From: Ampelocalamus luodianensis | Taxonomy: Eukaryota > Streptophyta > Magnoliopsida > Poales > Poaceae | Assembly (NCBI GenBank): GCA_036346255.1 | Contig: CM070625.1 | Coordinates: 13,415,488-13,479,487 of the forward strand | Direction of reading: 5' to 3' | DNA: 64,000 bases | Shown here: in pieces, positions 44,971-54,360 of the stretch | Layout: each line of letters starts with the position of its first letter | Position numbering within the stretch: position 1 is the first letter of the stretch | Made by a program: the position numbers and the translations under genes | The notes under the pieces: model-generated | The model's input: the letters and a program-made list of their open reading frames with translations, nothing else | Told to the model about the DNA's origin: nothing | Database searches by the model: none

Positions 44971-45370
44971 TCGCTATTGTCGTTTGCTAACCTACAAGGT
45001 TTGGACGTAACATACACAGTTTCAGAAAAATTTACCTGCAACACGAGATGATCGATCGAAACTGATGCTTTATCAATCTCTCTCCACCGCGACAAACCGA
45101 CAGGGCTTCGCCGCAATTTCTTCTCTCCCTCTCCAACCTCTCTTGTTTTTTTTTCTGGAATTAAAATGAATTCTGGATTGATTTTTGGGGGATTTTATAG
45201 TCTGTCCTCTGTCGCCAGTTGAACTGGCGACAGGAACCTATCGCCAGTTCAACTGGCGACAAGAAACTGCGCAGCTTCGCCGCCGCTTGAATCGCGATAG
45301 GTAGTGTCGGCAATGAGTGGCGGCAGTTCGCGAGTGGCGATAGGTTCTGTCGCCGATTCAACGCTGCGAT

Positions 45371-45451
45371 GAGGCACATTTTTGTAATTTTTTTAAACGG
45401 CTATTTATTTTTGTAAATATCTTTAAAAATAATATTATTTTAAAAAAATTC
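45371..45451 (-). repeat. MULE right TIR
   Basis: 81 bp; the inverted counterpart of 36360-36442, with TTTAAAATAATATT where the left has TTTAAAAAATAATATT. Confidence 0.9.
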
Positions 45452-45805
45452 CAGCATTAAATGGCTGAGCTGAGTCATCCGGAGGCGCGCGTCTCTCTGA
45501 GCAACGAGCGGGCGCCACGCGCAGCGAAACCGGGGCAGACGGTCGAGCAACCGAGCGACCGGCTAAGAAGGCCACCGACCGCGTTCGCTCGAACGCACAG
45601 GGTCGTGGAAGGCACACGTCGGAGGCTGACTGGAGGACTAAACGTACGGCTTCATCCTGGGAGCGGCATTTCCACGAGGCTTAATAGAAGGGAAGATGCG
45701 TGTGTGGCCGTCGGGTAATTAGAGCCGTATCGCTCGTCCGTTTCGTACACTTTCCTCTATTCCCGTCTCAATATCTCATTCTGATCTCGTTGGAAGAACG
45801 CGGCC
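45452..45805 (+). promoter_or_regulatory. Upstream region of the second UGT gene, remnant of a divergent promoter
   Basis: This is the DNA between the MULE right end and the UGT start. Before MULE insertion it was continuous with 36196-36349, so it formed a ~0.5-kb head-to-head intergenic region with the unidentified exon at 36195. It is GC-rich. No TATA box is assigned. Confidence 0.4.
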
Positions 45806-48800
45806 ATGAGGATGAAGACGTTTGTGCTCTACCCGTCGCTGGGCGTCGGCCACCTGATCCCCATGGTGGAGCTGGCCAAGCACCTGCTCAGTCACGGCCT
45901 CGGCGTCGTCATCGCCGTCGTCGACCCGCCCGACAACGACGCCGTGTCGGCCGACGCGATGGCCCGCCTCGCCACGGCCAACCCTTCCATCACATTCCGG
46001 CTCCTGCCCGCGACGTCCAGCCCGGACCTCGGCGCGCATCCGGTCAAGCGCAGCCTGGACACGCTCCGGCTCGCCAACCCCGTGCTCCGGGAGTTCCTGC
46101 GCTCCCTGCCCGCCGTCGACGCCCTCCTGCTCGACATGTTCTGCGTCGACGCGCTCGATGTGGCCGCCGAGCTCGCCGTCCCCGCCTACTTCTTCTTCGC
46201 CTCCGCGGCCGGCGACCTCGCCGTCTTCCTCAACATGCCGTACCACTACCCCAACTTGCCGTCGTTTAAGGACATGGGCAAGACGCTTGTGCACTGCCCC
46301 GGCATGCCGCCGATCCGCGCAGTGGACATGCCGCTGACGATTCAGGACAAGGAGAGCGACCCAACCAAGGTCCGGCTGTACCAGTTCAAGCGCATCCCGG
46401 AAGGGAGGGGCGTCGTAGAGGATTTATTGAGGCGCAGGCTCGGTCGAGTGCGAGAGTCGATGAACCTGGCGGTGAATGCGATGAGCGGTCCCATCAAGTG
46501 TGCCATGTAGAAAAGCATTCTTGACATCCAACTGATGAATTGGCCAATCACGGGAGACAGCGAGGCTGAGAACAGTGCGGACAGTGGCAGGCTTCACAAC
46601 TGGACTGAATGTCTCATCAAAATCAACCCCGGGGCGCTGAGTGAACCCGCGAAGAACCCAGCGGGCCTTGTATCTGTCCAAAGTACCGTCTGCCTTGAAC
46701 TTATGCCGAAAGATCCATTTGCCGGTGACGACATTCGCACCAGGGGGACGAGCAACAAGATCCCAGGTGCGGTTTGCCTGGAGAGCGGCAAATTCTTCCT
46801 CCATAGCGGCGCGCCAATGAGGGTCGGCGAGGGCCGCCCGGTAAGTCCGGGGAACAGGAGAAAGTGCAGTGGCGTGGAAGTTCTCTCTGTGCTTGGGTTG
46901 CCGTAGGCCGGTCTTGCCCCGTGTTATCATTGGGTGGGAGTTGATCACTGGAGCTGCGGGAGAAATGCCGAAGGAAGTTGTCGGCCGAGGGGCGCTCGGG
47001 AGGCGCTCGGTACGGGCGCGCGTCGGGACAGCCTGAGGAGGCAAGGCCAGAGGCGCCGCCCCCGCAAGGCGATCAGGCGGGGAGGGTCCGGTACTCTCGG
47101 CCGGCCCAATAGGCAATCCCGCCGCCTCCGCAGGTGGTGCAGCTTCCATTGGTGTAGCGAGTGGAACGGGCCGAGCCGGCATAGCAGATGGTGATAGCCG
47201 CCAGCCTCGAGGCCCGGGCCGATCCACCGACAGGGGAAGGCGGCGGCTATTGATGGCGGCCGGCGGCGACGAGTGGTCGTCCTGTGGAGCGTGGCGAGGC
47301 GATCGGCGGCGTGAAGTGATGCCACGCGACGGCCAGCGATGCGAGCACGCTAATCGGCAGCTGTGAGGAAGCTGAAAAATCATCCAAAAATGCCAAGTCA
47401 GTAGCACCTGCCGTATCACAAGAGAGCTCAGCATAAGGGAACGTGGATTCATCAAAAAACACATGCCGTGAGATGATGACCCGATTGGACACGGGGTCGA
47501 AACACCGGTAACCTTTGTGCTCGAGAGGGTAGCCAAGAAACACGCACCGCACGGAACGGGGAGAAAGTTTGTGTGGGGCGGTGGCGGAAAGGTTTGGGTA
47601 GCAAGTGCAACCGAAAACACGAAGATGTGTATAGGTGGGTGCAACACCGTAGAGAGCAAAGTAAGGTGTTTCGTGGTTAAGGGTTTTGGTGGGATGACGA
47701 TTGATAAGATGTGTGGCAGTATGAAGAGCCTCAACCCAAAAGGAAGCAGGGAGATGAGCCTGAAAAAGGAGAGAGCGCACAATGTTGTTCAAGGAGCGAA
47801 GCATGCGCTCTGCCTTCCCATTTTGAGGAGAGGTGTGAGGACAGGACATGCGCATAGTAACCCCCTTTGTGAGAAAGAAAGTGTGGGCGGACGAGTTATC
47901 AAACTCGCGCCATTATCACATTGGACATCGCATATAGTAGTGGAAATCGAGTATGGACGTGAGGCAAAAATGAGATAAAGTAGTGAAGGTATCTCGATTT
48001 AAGCAGAGAGGAAAGGTCCAAACATAATGAGAGAAATCATCAAGAATGACAAGATAGTATTTATAACCCAAACACTCGCAAAGGAGATGTCCATAGATCA
48101 CAATGAATTAACTCAAAGCAAATGTGGTTCTAGTAGAAGAGCTAGTAAAGGAGCCGAATATGTCGATGAGTGGCGGAGCATGACAAAGTTGGTGGAGACT
48201 CCATGGGGATGACAGACGAGCGAGCGAGGCGGCGAGAGTGTCTGACCGGGTGACCAAGCGCCGATGCCATAGGGTGGCGGAGCCGGTGAGGAAGGCACCC
48301 TGCAGGTGGTGGAGGACAAAAAGGATAGAGTGCGCCGAGCTATTGCACTGGCGATCACGTTCTGGAATGAAGATCCTTCACGAGAAACCAAGGGATCAAA
48401 CTCAACAGTGCAGCTTGTTATCGAAACAAAGCGATTTAACGGATATGAGATTTTTGATCATATGAGGTGAGATCAAAATGTCATTGAGAGAAAAGAAGTA
48501 GCATGTCCGGCAATAGAGTAGAACCAACGGAAGTGAGGTAAAAGAGAGCCATTGCCAACAATTATATTAGAAGGAGCATTAATGGGAGGTGGGCGAGAGG
48601 AGCAAAGGGTACCGCATCCAAGACATGTGGGATGTTGCACCGTGTCCATGTACCACTCATTTGCCGACGAGGGCGGTGTCGAGAGACGGAGTGGAAGGCG
48701 TTGGCGAGTGTGTTGATCCCACACCGGCGCCATCGTGCTAGCGTCATTGTTCCATGTCGTTGGAGAAGACGGCACCGGGACATGGCACCAACGCTGGTGC

Positions 48801-50754
48801 CATGGGCAACCCGCACCCATATTCACCCGCGCCGTGGTCTGTGAGCAGGCCGATGGCCGGCAGGAGCCGCCAACGCAGCGCGGCAAAGTGCCCGCCCGGC
48901 AAGCCAGAGGGCGCAGAAGACCACGGCCTGCAGGACCGGGCCACATCTGGATTGTGCCCGCCAAGGGTTGTGTGGCTGGGCTGGCGCGCGCGTGGGCGGC
49001 CGATGGTGGGTTGTTGAGAGGAGAAGCGGCGCCTTGGCCTTGACCGCCGCCACCGTTGCGCGTTTGTTGCGGCGGTTGTTGCGAGTTGCGCCCGCCGCTG
49101 CCTCCGAGCCCCCACCGCACCTCCGGGCCGTGGCCGTGCGCGGCGCAGGATTCGGCGCGCAAAGCTCCCGAGAGCGAGCGCGTCCGCCTCCACCGCGAGG
49201 AGGCGGCGCGCAGAAATGCCGTGGAGGCGCCGGAGCCCGATTGCCCTCGTGATCTCCTCAAGAAGCAATTGAGAGCGAGTCTCGGCGAAAGTGGGAATGG
49301 TTTCTGCGGTGGTAGAATTGTTTGCAAGTGATGAAATTTCTCATTCAAACCTTTAAGGACGGTGAGGACGAGCGTCACGATCGGTGATGGGTTCGCGAGA
49401 TCGCGAGACCGTCCGCCATGGATTTCAAAGCGACGACAATAGTCGGTGACGGAGAGATCGCTTGAGCTAAGCAATGGAATTGCGCCGAGAGGTGGAGGGC
49501 GCGCTGCTCCCGATTTCCCAAGAACTGATGTTCTAGGCCACGCCAAATGATGCGTGCAGTCGAGGAAGAAGACATCACGATCTCGAGGAGCTCGGCAGAG
49601 ATGGAGCCGTAGAGCCACGCGAGTACCACGCAGTCCATCCGAACCCAATCCGCCGACGAATGAGAGTCGTCCGGATAGGACGTGGTCGGCAAGTGCATAC
49701 TTGCCGAGGATGACGAGGAAGAGACCGCGCCACTTGGTGTAGTTGGAAGCGCGAGGTCGAGGGGTGACGGAACCAACGTCTTGATGTTGAGAACCGCAAC
49801 CGCTGGCGTGGAGCGGCCGTGGCGTCGATATCGTCCGGAGTTGCGACGATTCTGCGGGCGACGCAGCGGAGGCGGATGCCGGTTGTGGAAGGTGGCGAGT
49901 GCCGACGTCTGCGTCGGCCGCTGCGATAGCGATGGCATCGGCACGAGGCACCACTGGTGAACAGCTTCGATTGGTTGGAGCCCAAGGTCCTGAAAGCGCT
50001 CAAGGACGGCGTTTGCGTGCCCGGCCGGCCCACGCCGAGGGTCTTCTGCATTGGGCCATTGGTCAACGACGGCAAGAAGGGAGGCAGCGGCGAGAGGCAC
50101 GAGTGCCTCGCGTGGCTGGACGCGCAGCCGAAGCGCAGCGTCGTGTTCCTCTGCTTCGGCAGCAAGGGCGCATTCTCCGCGGCGCAGTTGAAGGAGATTG
50201 CTCGTGGGCTAGAGAGCTCCGGCCACCAATTCTTGTGGGTTGTGAGGAGCCCGCCCGAGGAACAGAGCAAATTCCCAGAGCCGGACTTAGAGCGGCTGCT
50301 TCCGGAAGGGTTCTTGGAGAGGACGAGAGACGGGGGAATGGTTGTGAAGAACTGGGTGCCACAGGCGGAGGTGGTGCGGCACGAGGCGGTCGGCGCGTTC
50401 GTGACGCACTGCGGGTGGAACTCGGCGCTGGAGGCGATCATGTCCGCGCTGCCGATGATGTGCTGGCCATTGTACGCAGAGCAGGGGCTCAACAAGGTGT
50501 TCATGGTGGAGGAGATGAAGATTGCGGTGGCGATGGAGGGGTACGGTGAGGGATTGGTGAAGGCGGAGGAGGTGGAGGCGAAGGTGAGGCTGGTGATGGA
50601 GACTGAGGAAGGGAAGAAGCTCAGGGAGAGGCTGGTGGTGGCGAGGGAGATGGCATTGGAGGCGACCAAGGAAGGTGGGTCTTCCGAAGTGGCATTTGCC
50701 GAGTTCTTGAGAGATTTGGAGAAGAGCAGCTTGAAGAATGGAGAATGCAATTGA
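45806..50754 (+). pseudogene. UDP-glycosyltransferase, UGT88-like, split by 3.5 kb of antisense copia DNA
   Basis: The 5' part, 45806-46414, encodes 203 residues from MRMKTFVLYPSLGVGHLIPM through LLLDMFCVDALDVA and YQFKRIPEGRGV. The 3' part, 49954-50754, resumes at LVNSFDWLEPK and carries VFCIGPLVND, ERHECLAWLDAQPKRSVVFL, CFGS, then the PSPG box (WVPQAEVVRH, HCGWNSALEA, LYAEQG) and ends KNGECN. Together they give a standard 469-residue enzyme with nothing missing, so the insertion replaced little or no coding DNA. Unspliced, the 5' part reads into the insert and stops at 46512. Possible GT (46415) and AG (49947) sites would splice the insert out in frame with two added residues. It is a paralogue of the UGT at 12549, same strand, and would act on small cytosolic acceptors. 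Confidence 0.85.
46415..49953 (-). mobile_element. Ty1/copia internal fragment without LTRs, inserted antisense in the UGT gene
   Basis: Read on the minus strand it begins close to a gag start (MVPRADAIAIAAADADVGTR near 49954; NYTKWRGLFLVILGKYALAD is the UBN2 Gag entry). It runs through GAG-pre-integrase (LWHRRLGHP-like near 48270), integrase (YKYYLVILDDFSHYVWTFPL near 48050; HTSPQNGKAERMLRSLNNIV near 47840; FWVEALHTATHLINR) and reverse transcriptase (MEEEFAALQANRTWDL near 46810; TGKWIFRHKFKADGTLDRYK; VDFDETFSPVVK; HQLDVKNAFLHGTL). It ends abruptly inside RT at RLNKS (about 46420). No LTR, PBS, PPT or clear TSD is found, so this is not an ordinary integration product. Several frameshifts are present. 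Confidence 0.8.
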
Positions 50755-52722
50755 TCAAGCTGTATGACAATTGTTACTAAGAAAGGATGGTAACAACTTA
50801 CAGATTATAGAAGTTAGATCTTACTTGACGATCAAATAATACAAATTTTCTCATCAGCATAATAGAAAAGTAAGATTTTACATTATTGCATTACTGTATG
50901 TCTGTATCCAGTATCGGAGGGCTCACAGCAATTATACCAGTAAAACAGAATTAGTTAGTTGAGGCAAATTGTCAAGGAGGCATTGGCTAAATAAAAGAGT
51001 TCATTCTGACTGTCAATTCTTATTTTTCTATGTTCTGAATCGATGCATTGTATTATGGTGTTATTGTCCAGCATATTGTAATAAGAACATACTACTGAGG
51101 AAAGCCTGCAGTTTTCACTAGACGACATATCATTTCAGAGTATAGTTGCTGAAGAAGCTAATGTGCTAACTCTAACAACCATGCTTTCCCATCGAAAGGG
51201 AATATAGGCTTCCTACCAAAGCAACACACGAACAAGTTTTAAATGGCCAGACAGGAGGAACATATTTTGCCAGGCCAGGGCCCAGGAAGAATAGGTGAAA
51301 TCAGGACCATCCAAACGGGCCAAGCTACGAAATGACGACCGACTACGAAGTAGGAACCTTCTCTGCATGCAAGATTTGTCAATGGTTGATCAGTAACATC
51401 ATCAGAACTTGCAAGACTTCCAAGTTCAATAGAAAAAAAAGTGCCTGCAGGACTTCCAAGTCCAAAATAAAAAAAACGTGCTTGCAAGACTTCCGTGTTG
51501 GAGACACCGGCAGGATTTCCAAGAGTCGACGTTACTTTTTGAAAAAACAAGAGTCGCTGTTACTTAAGGACTCCAAAATTATACGGGCGTGCCAAGTACG
51601 CGGAAATAAATCCAGTGGAGGAGAGCCTCGGCTGAGGCCCGGAGCCATCCACCGCTCGTCCGACCGCATGAATCCAACGGCCACCAGGGAGGCCTAGCGA
51701 ATTTCCTTCCAAGTATGCCTATCTCGCACGCTGTGCCTTTATCCCCAAAAGACCATGAAACTTCGGATTCGAACAGGCTTACCACAACCACCCCCAATTT
51801 CATTCCTGCTGAGGGCCAATCGCAACATACCAAGTCAAGCGCTGAATGTCAACTTTGATCAGTCTCTAGAATCGACTAATCTCCAGCAAAACACCCACTT
51901 ATTTATGGCCAAGGATTCGCCGTTTCCACGCCCGAATTGCTCCGCTTTTGCTTCGCGACACCGCAAACTCGGCACGTCCTTTTCCGGCCATTCACTCGGT
52001 ACATGCACCCTATTCCAAGGTGGCCTCACAAAAACAACTGAAATCTAGAAGACTGGAACTAGAAGAAAGGTGGCTGCGGCCGCCAGGGGTTCGAATAGTG
52101 TGGCACAGACCATAGTCCTAGATTCAATCGCAGAAACGAAAAACTTGAGCATCTAGAATCCTTCTGCACGAAATGGAGATTCATTCAGACACGATGGGTT
52201 TCTCTTCGCACAGACTGAAGACAGTGATACTGACATCCGGCGAGGATAGATGTTTTCCCCAAAACACATTATTCAACAGACGCACTCAAGAGTCTCAGAC
52301 CAATCAGACACTTCGCAACTTTCACATGGAGTGAAAATTGCACGACTACACACACCGCAACTTTCACATGGAGTGAAAACTGCACGATTACACACACCGC
52401 ACCAGTACAGCACACCTCAAGACTCCGAGTTTGTAGGGCTTCAGGTGCAGATCATCTGAAACTTGCACAGTTGCACAACGCATTTTGAACGGCTGTTCAA
52501 GACTAGTGACCTGTGACTGAGGCTGTGACTGAGCCCGGCCGGGCAAAGTCAAGCGTGTCAGCCCCGGCACAAAAGAATATCGCAGCCCTGAGCCCAAACC
52601 CCACGTATAAGACCAAAGACTTGTAGGTGCTTTTCATACCGACCTGCACGTAACAAAGCCGCCGTGCCACCGTGTCCGTGTCTTGTACAGTTGTACACTG
52701 TGTAGTAGCGTTCCCTCCGTCC
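50755..52722. other. Intergenic DNA between UGT and LEA2 genes
   Basis: 50755-51240 is likely UGT 3' UTR and AT-rich flank. At 51400-51510 a short motif (CAAGACTTCC) recurs four times. A 42-bp tandem duplication lies at 52314-52398. No gene is supported. Confidence 0.4.
52314..52398. repeat. 42-bp direct tandem duplication
   Basis: CGCAACTTTCACATGGAGTG, AAAATTGCACGAC and TACACACAC are repeated with a 42-bp period and two or three changes, about 0.4 kb upstream of the LEA2 gene. Confidence 0.85.
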
Positions 52723-53463
52723 ATGGCGAACGCCGGGTCGGCTAGGAGCGCGGCGGCGGAGGACAAGAACGATCCGGCGAGACCCCTCGCGCTCCCCTCC
52801 CCGTCGGTCTACCCGGCAGCCCACGATGTCGAGGAGGTGGCACAGACGGCGACGGGGTGGCGCTCGATGCAGTACCTCCGGAAGCGCCGGTGCGTGCTCT
52901 GCTGCTGCGGCTGTTGCGTGACCACCGTGGTCATCGTCGGCCTCGTCATCCTCGTGCTGGCGCTCACCGTGTTCAAGGTCAAGGACCCCCGGATCACCAT
53001 GAACAGCGTGTCGCTCACGGCCCTCAGCACCGGCCCCGGCGCGGGTCTCACGGACCCCGTGGCCGCCAACGCCACGCTCACCGCCGACGTCTCGATCAAG
53101 AACCCCAACGTCGCGTCGCTCAGGTTCTCGCGGAGCGAGACCGACGTCTACTACAGGGGGCAGACGGTCAGCGTGGCGTACGCGCCCGGCGGCCGGGTCG
53201 GCGCCGACAGCACCGTGCGCATGAACGTGACGCTCGACCTTCTCGGCGACCGGCTCGCGCAGGTGCTCAACGGCACTGGCCTGGTGTCCGGCCAGGAGTA
53301 CGACCTGACCACCTACACGGAGATCAACGGGACGGTCAAGGTGCTGGGGATCTACAAGAAGGACCTCGAAATCAGGATGAATTGCTCGATTATCGTGGAG
53401 GTAGGGGCGCGGCCAGCGTGCTGCTGTCCGGGGCCACGTCTGGCGTGCAGAGTAAGGGCGTGA
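52723..53463 (+). CDS. LEA2 / NDR1-HIN1-like membrane protein with altered C-terminus
   Basis: The ATG at 52723 (TCCATGGCGAACG) gives 246 residues. The order is a variable N-terminus with the family's VYP motif (residues 29-31), a basic cysteine-rich patch (RKRRCVLCCCGCC, 53-65), one membrane helix (about 66-85) and an extracytosolic LEA2 domain (about 88-225) with VSIKNPNVASLRFSRSETDV and VYYRGQTV. This is the NHL/LEA14 family, single-pass proteins linked to stress and pathogen responses. After CSIIVEVGA the frame goes into RPACCCPGPRLACRVRA. A 2-base shift near 53407-53410 (GCGCGG) instead gives ASVLLSGATSGVQSKGVNC and VANVS, which looks like the conserved family ending. So either a CG duplication or a sequencing error has replaced the last ~25 residues. 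Confidence 0.85.
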   Translation: MANAGSARSAAAEDKNDPARPLALPSPSVYPAAHDVEEVAQTATGWRSMQYLRKRRCVLCCCGCCVTTVVIVGLVILVLALTVFKVKDPRITMNSVSLTALSTGPGAGLTDPVAANATLTADVSIKNPNVASLRFSRSETDVYYRGQTVSVAYAPGGRVGADSTVRMNVTLDLLGDRLAQVLNGTGLVSGQEYDLTTYTEINGTVKVLGIYKKDLEIRMNCSIIVEVGARPACCCPGPRLACRVRA

Positions 53464-53489
53464 ATTGTGTAGCAAATGTGAGCTGATTA

Positions 53490-53920
53490 GAGAGTGGCGA
53501 CTGGCGGGTCATTTTACATGATGGTTTTGAGGCTGCTTTTCACGTTTGCATTCTTCTTCTCTTGTCTCCTCTTTTCTTATGTAAACTAGTTCAACTATAC
53601 AGATTATTATGTAGATTCTAGACATGATATATATGTTACTTTTGCGTGCTTGCAGCTCAAGTCTCGCCTAGCAAACTAACATCAGGAACCATTATTTCGC
53701 ATCGTTTAATGGATTGGGTAGGCCAAGTTGGCTAACAACCATGCTTCTCATGGTTCTGTCTGAATCTTATGACATGGTCATGAGCTGTTGTTGTCACTGA
53801 CAATGCATAAGAATTAGCTGAAGGCGGGTGGAGAAACGTCAGAAAAATGATAAATGGTCTCCATGTCACTAAAAAATCTCATATACTAGATCATTTCAGA
53901 TAAAGATTGTTTAATTTTTT
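53490..53920. other. LEA2 3' UTR and flank
   Basis: AT-rich; no ORF or repeat recognised. Confidence 0.35.
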
Positions 53921-54360
53921 GGGCAAAATTGACTACACGACACTCATTCGTTGTAGGACTTTTTTTTGTGTCATTGAAGAAAGAGACTAAATTTTTATGG
54001 CTCTTCGATGAAACACACTTCGGGCAATATAATATCATTTCTAGCTCTTAAGAGAAGAGAGGAGGTTAGTGAAAAGTCAATCTTCCATTTTCGATCATGC
54101 CGTTGCTACTTGGCCGACCCAATTGGGGGAATGGGGATTTCGGCTAGGGTTTTAGGGTATAAGGCAGCGCGACACGATCAAATTTGGTTGGGCACGACGC
54201 AGTCGGAACAGGTCGGATGTCTAAGATCCAGGGGCACCAGATGTCATTTCCAAAATTTTCTCTCCATTATAGCCGGAAATGATATTATATTGGCCCGAGT
54301 GTGTATCAATATCCTACAGCAAATACCACAAAAGATGAGTATCTTGTAGCCAATTTTACC
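53921..54360. mobile_element. MITE, ~440 bp, inverted ends
   Basis: The left end is GGGCAAAATTGACTACACGA and then CACTCAT. The reverse complement of the right end is GGTAAAATTGGCTACAAGAT and then ACTCATC. The flanks are ATTTTTT-type on both sides, compatible with a 7-9-bp TSD, so a Mutator-type MITE is likely but not certain. Confidence 0.65.

Larger units (their letters stand above)
36360..45451 (-). mobile_element. Mutator-like element (MULE), 9.1 kb, with passenger genes
   Basis: Inverted ends of about 82 bp (36360-36442 and 45371-45451) begin GAATTTTTTTAAAA on both sides and differ by little more than a 2-bp indel. The flanks are CAGCATTAAA at 36350-36359 and 45452-45461; the true TSD is probably the 9-bp AGCATTAAA typical of Mutator. 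All genes inside read on the minus strand in the order PMD protein, GRF-type zinc-finger protein, transposase. A recurrent palindrome, TCGCCAGTTNAACTGGCGA or variants, lies just inside both TIRs and upstream of the transposase. The transposase is decayed, so the element is now immobile unless helped in trans. Confidence 0.9.

Noticed and set aside
46415..49953. Ordinary copia insertion with LTRs
   Set aside because: No LTR, PBS, PPT or target duplication is found at either border; the fragment ends inside RT.
52558..53475. 305-codon minus-strand ORF (and a 209-codon plus-strand frame) over the LEA2 gene
   Set aside because: High-GC antisense shadow of LEA2, with His/Arg-rich and Gly/Arg-rich content and no domain. 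The 209-codon frame is informative only for the C-terminal shift.
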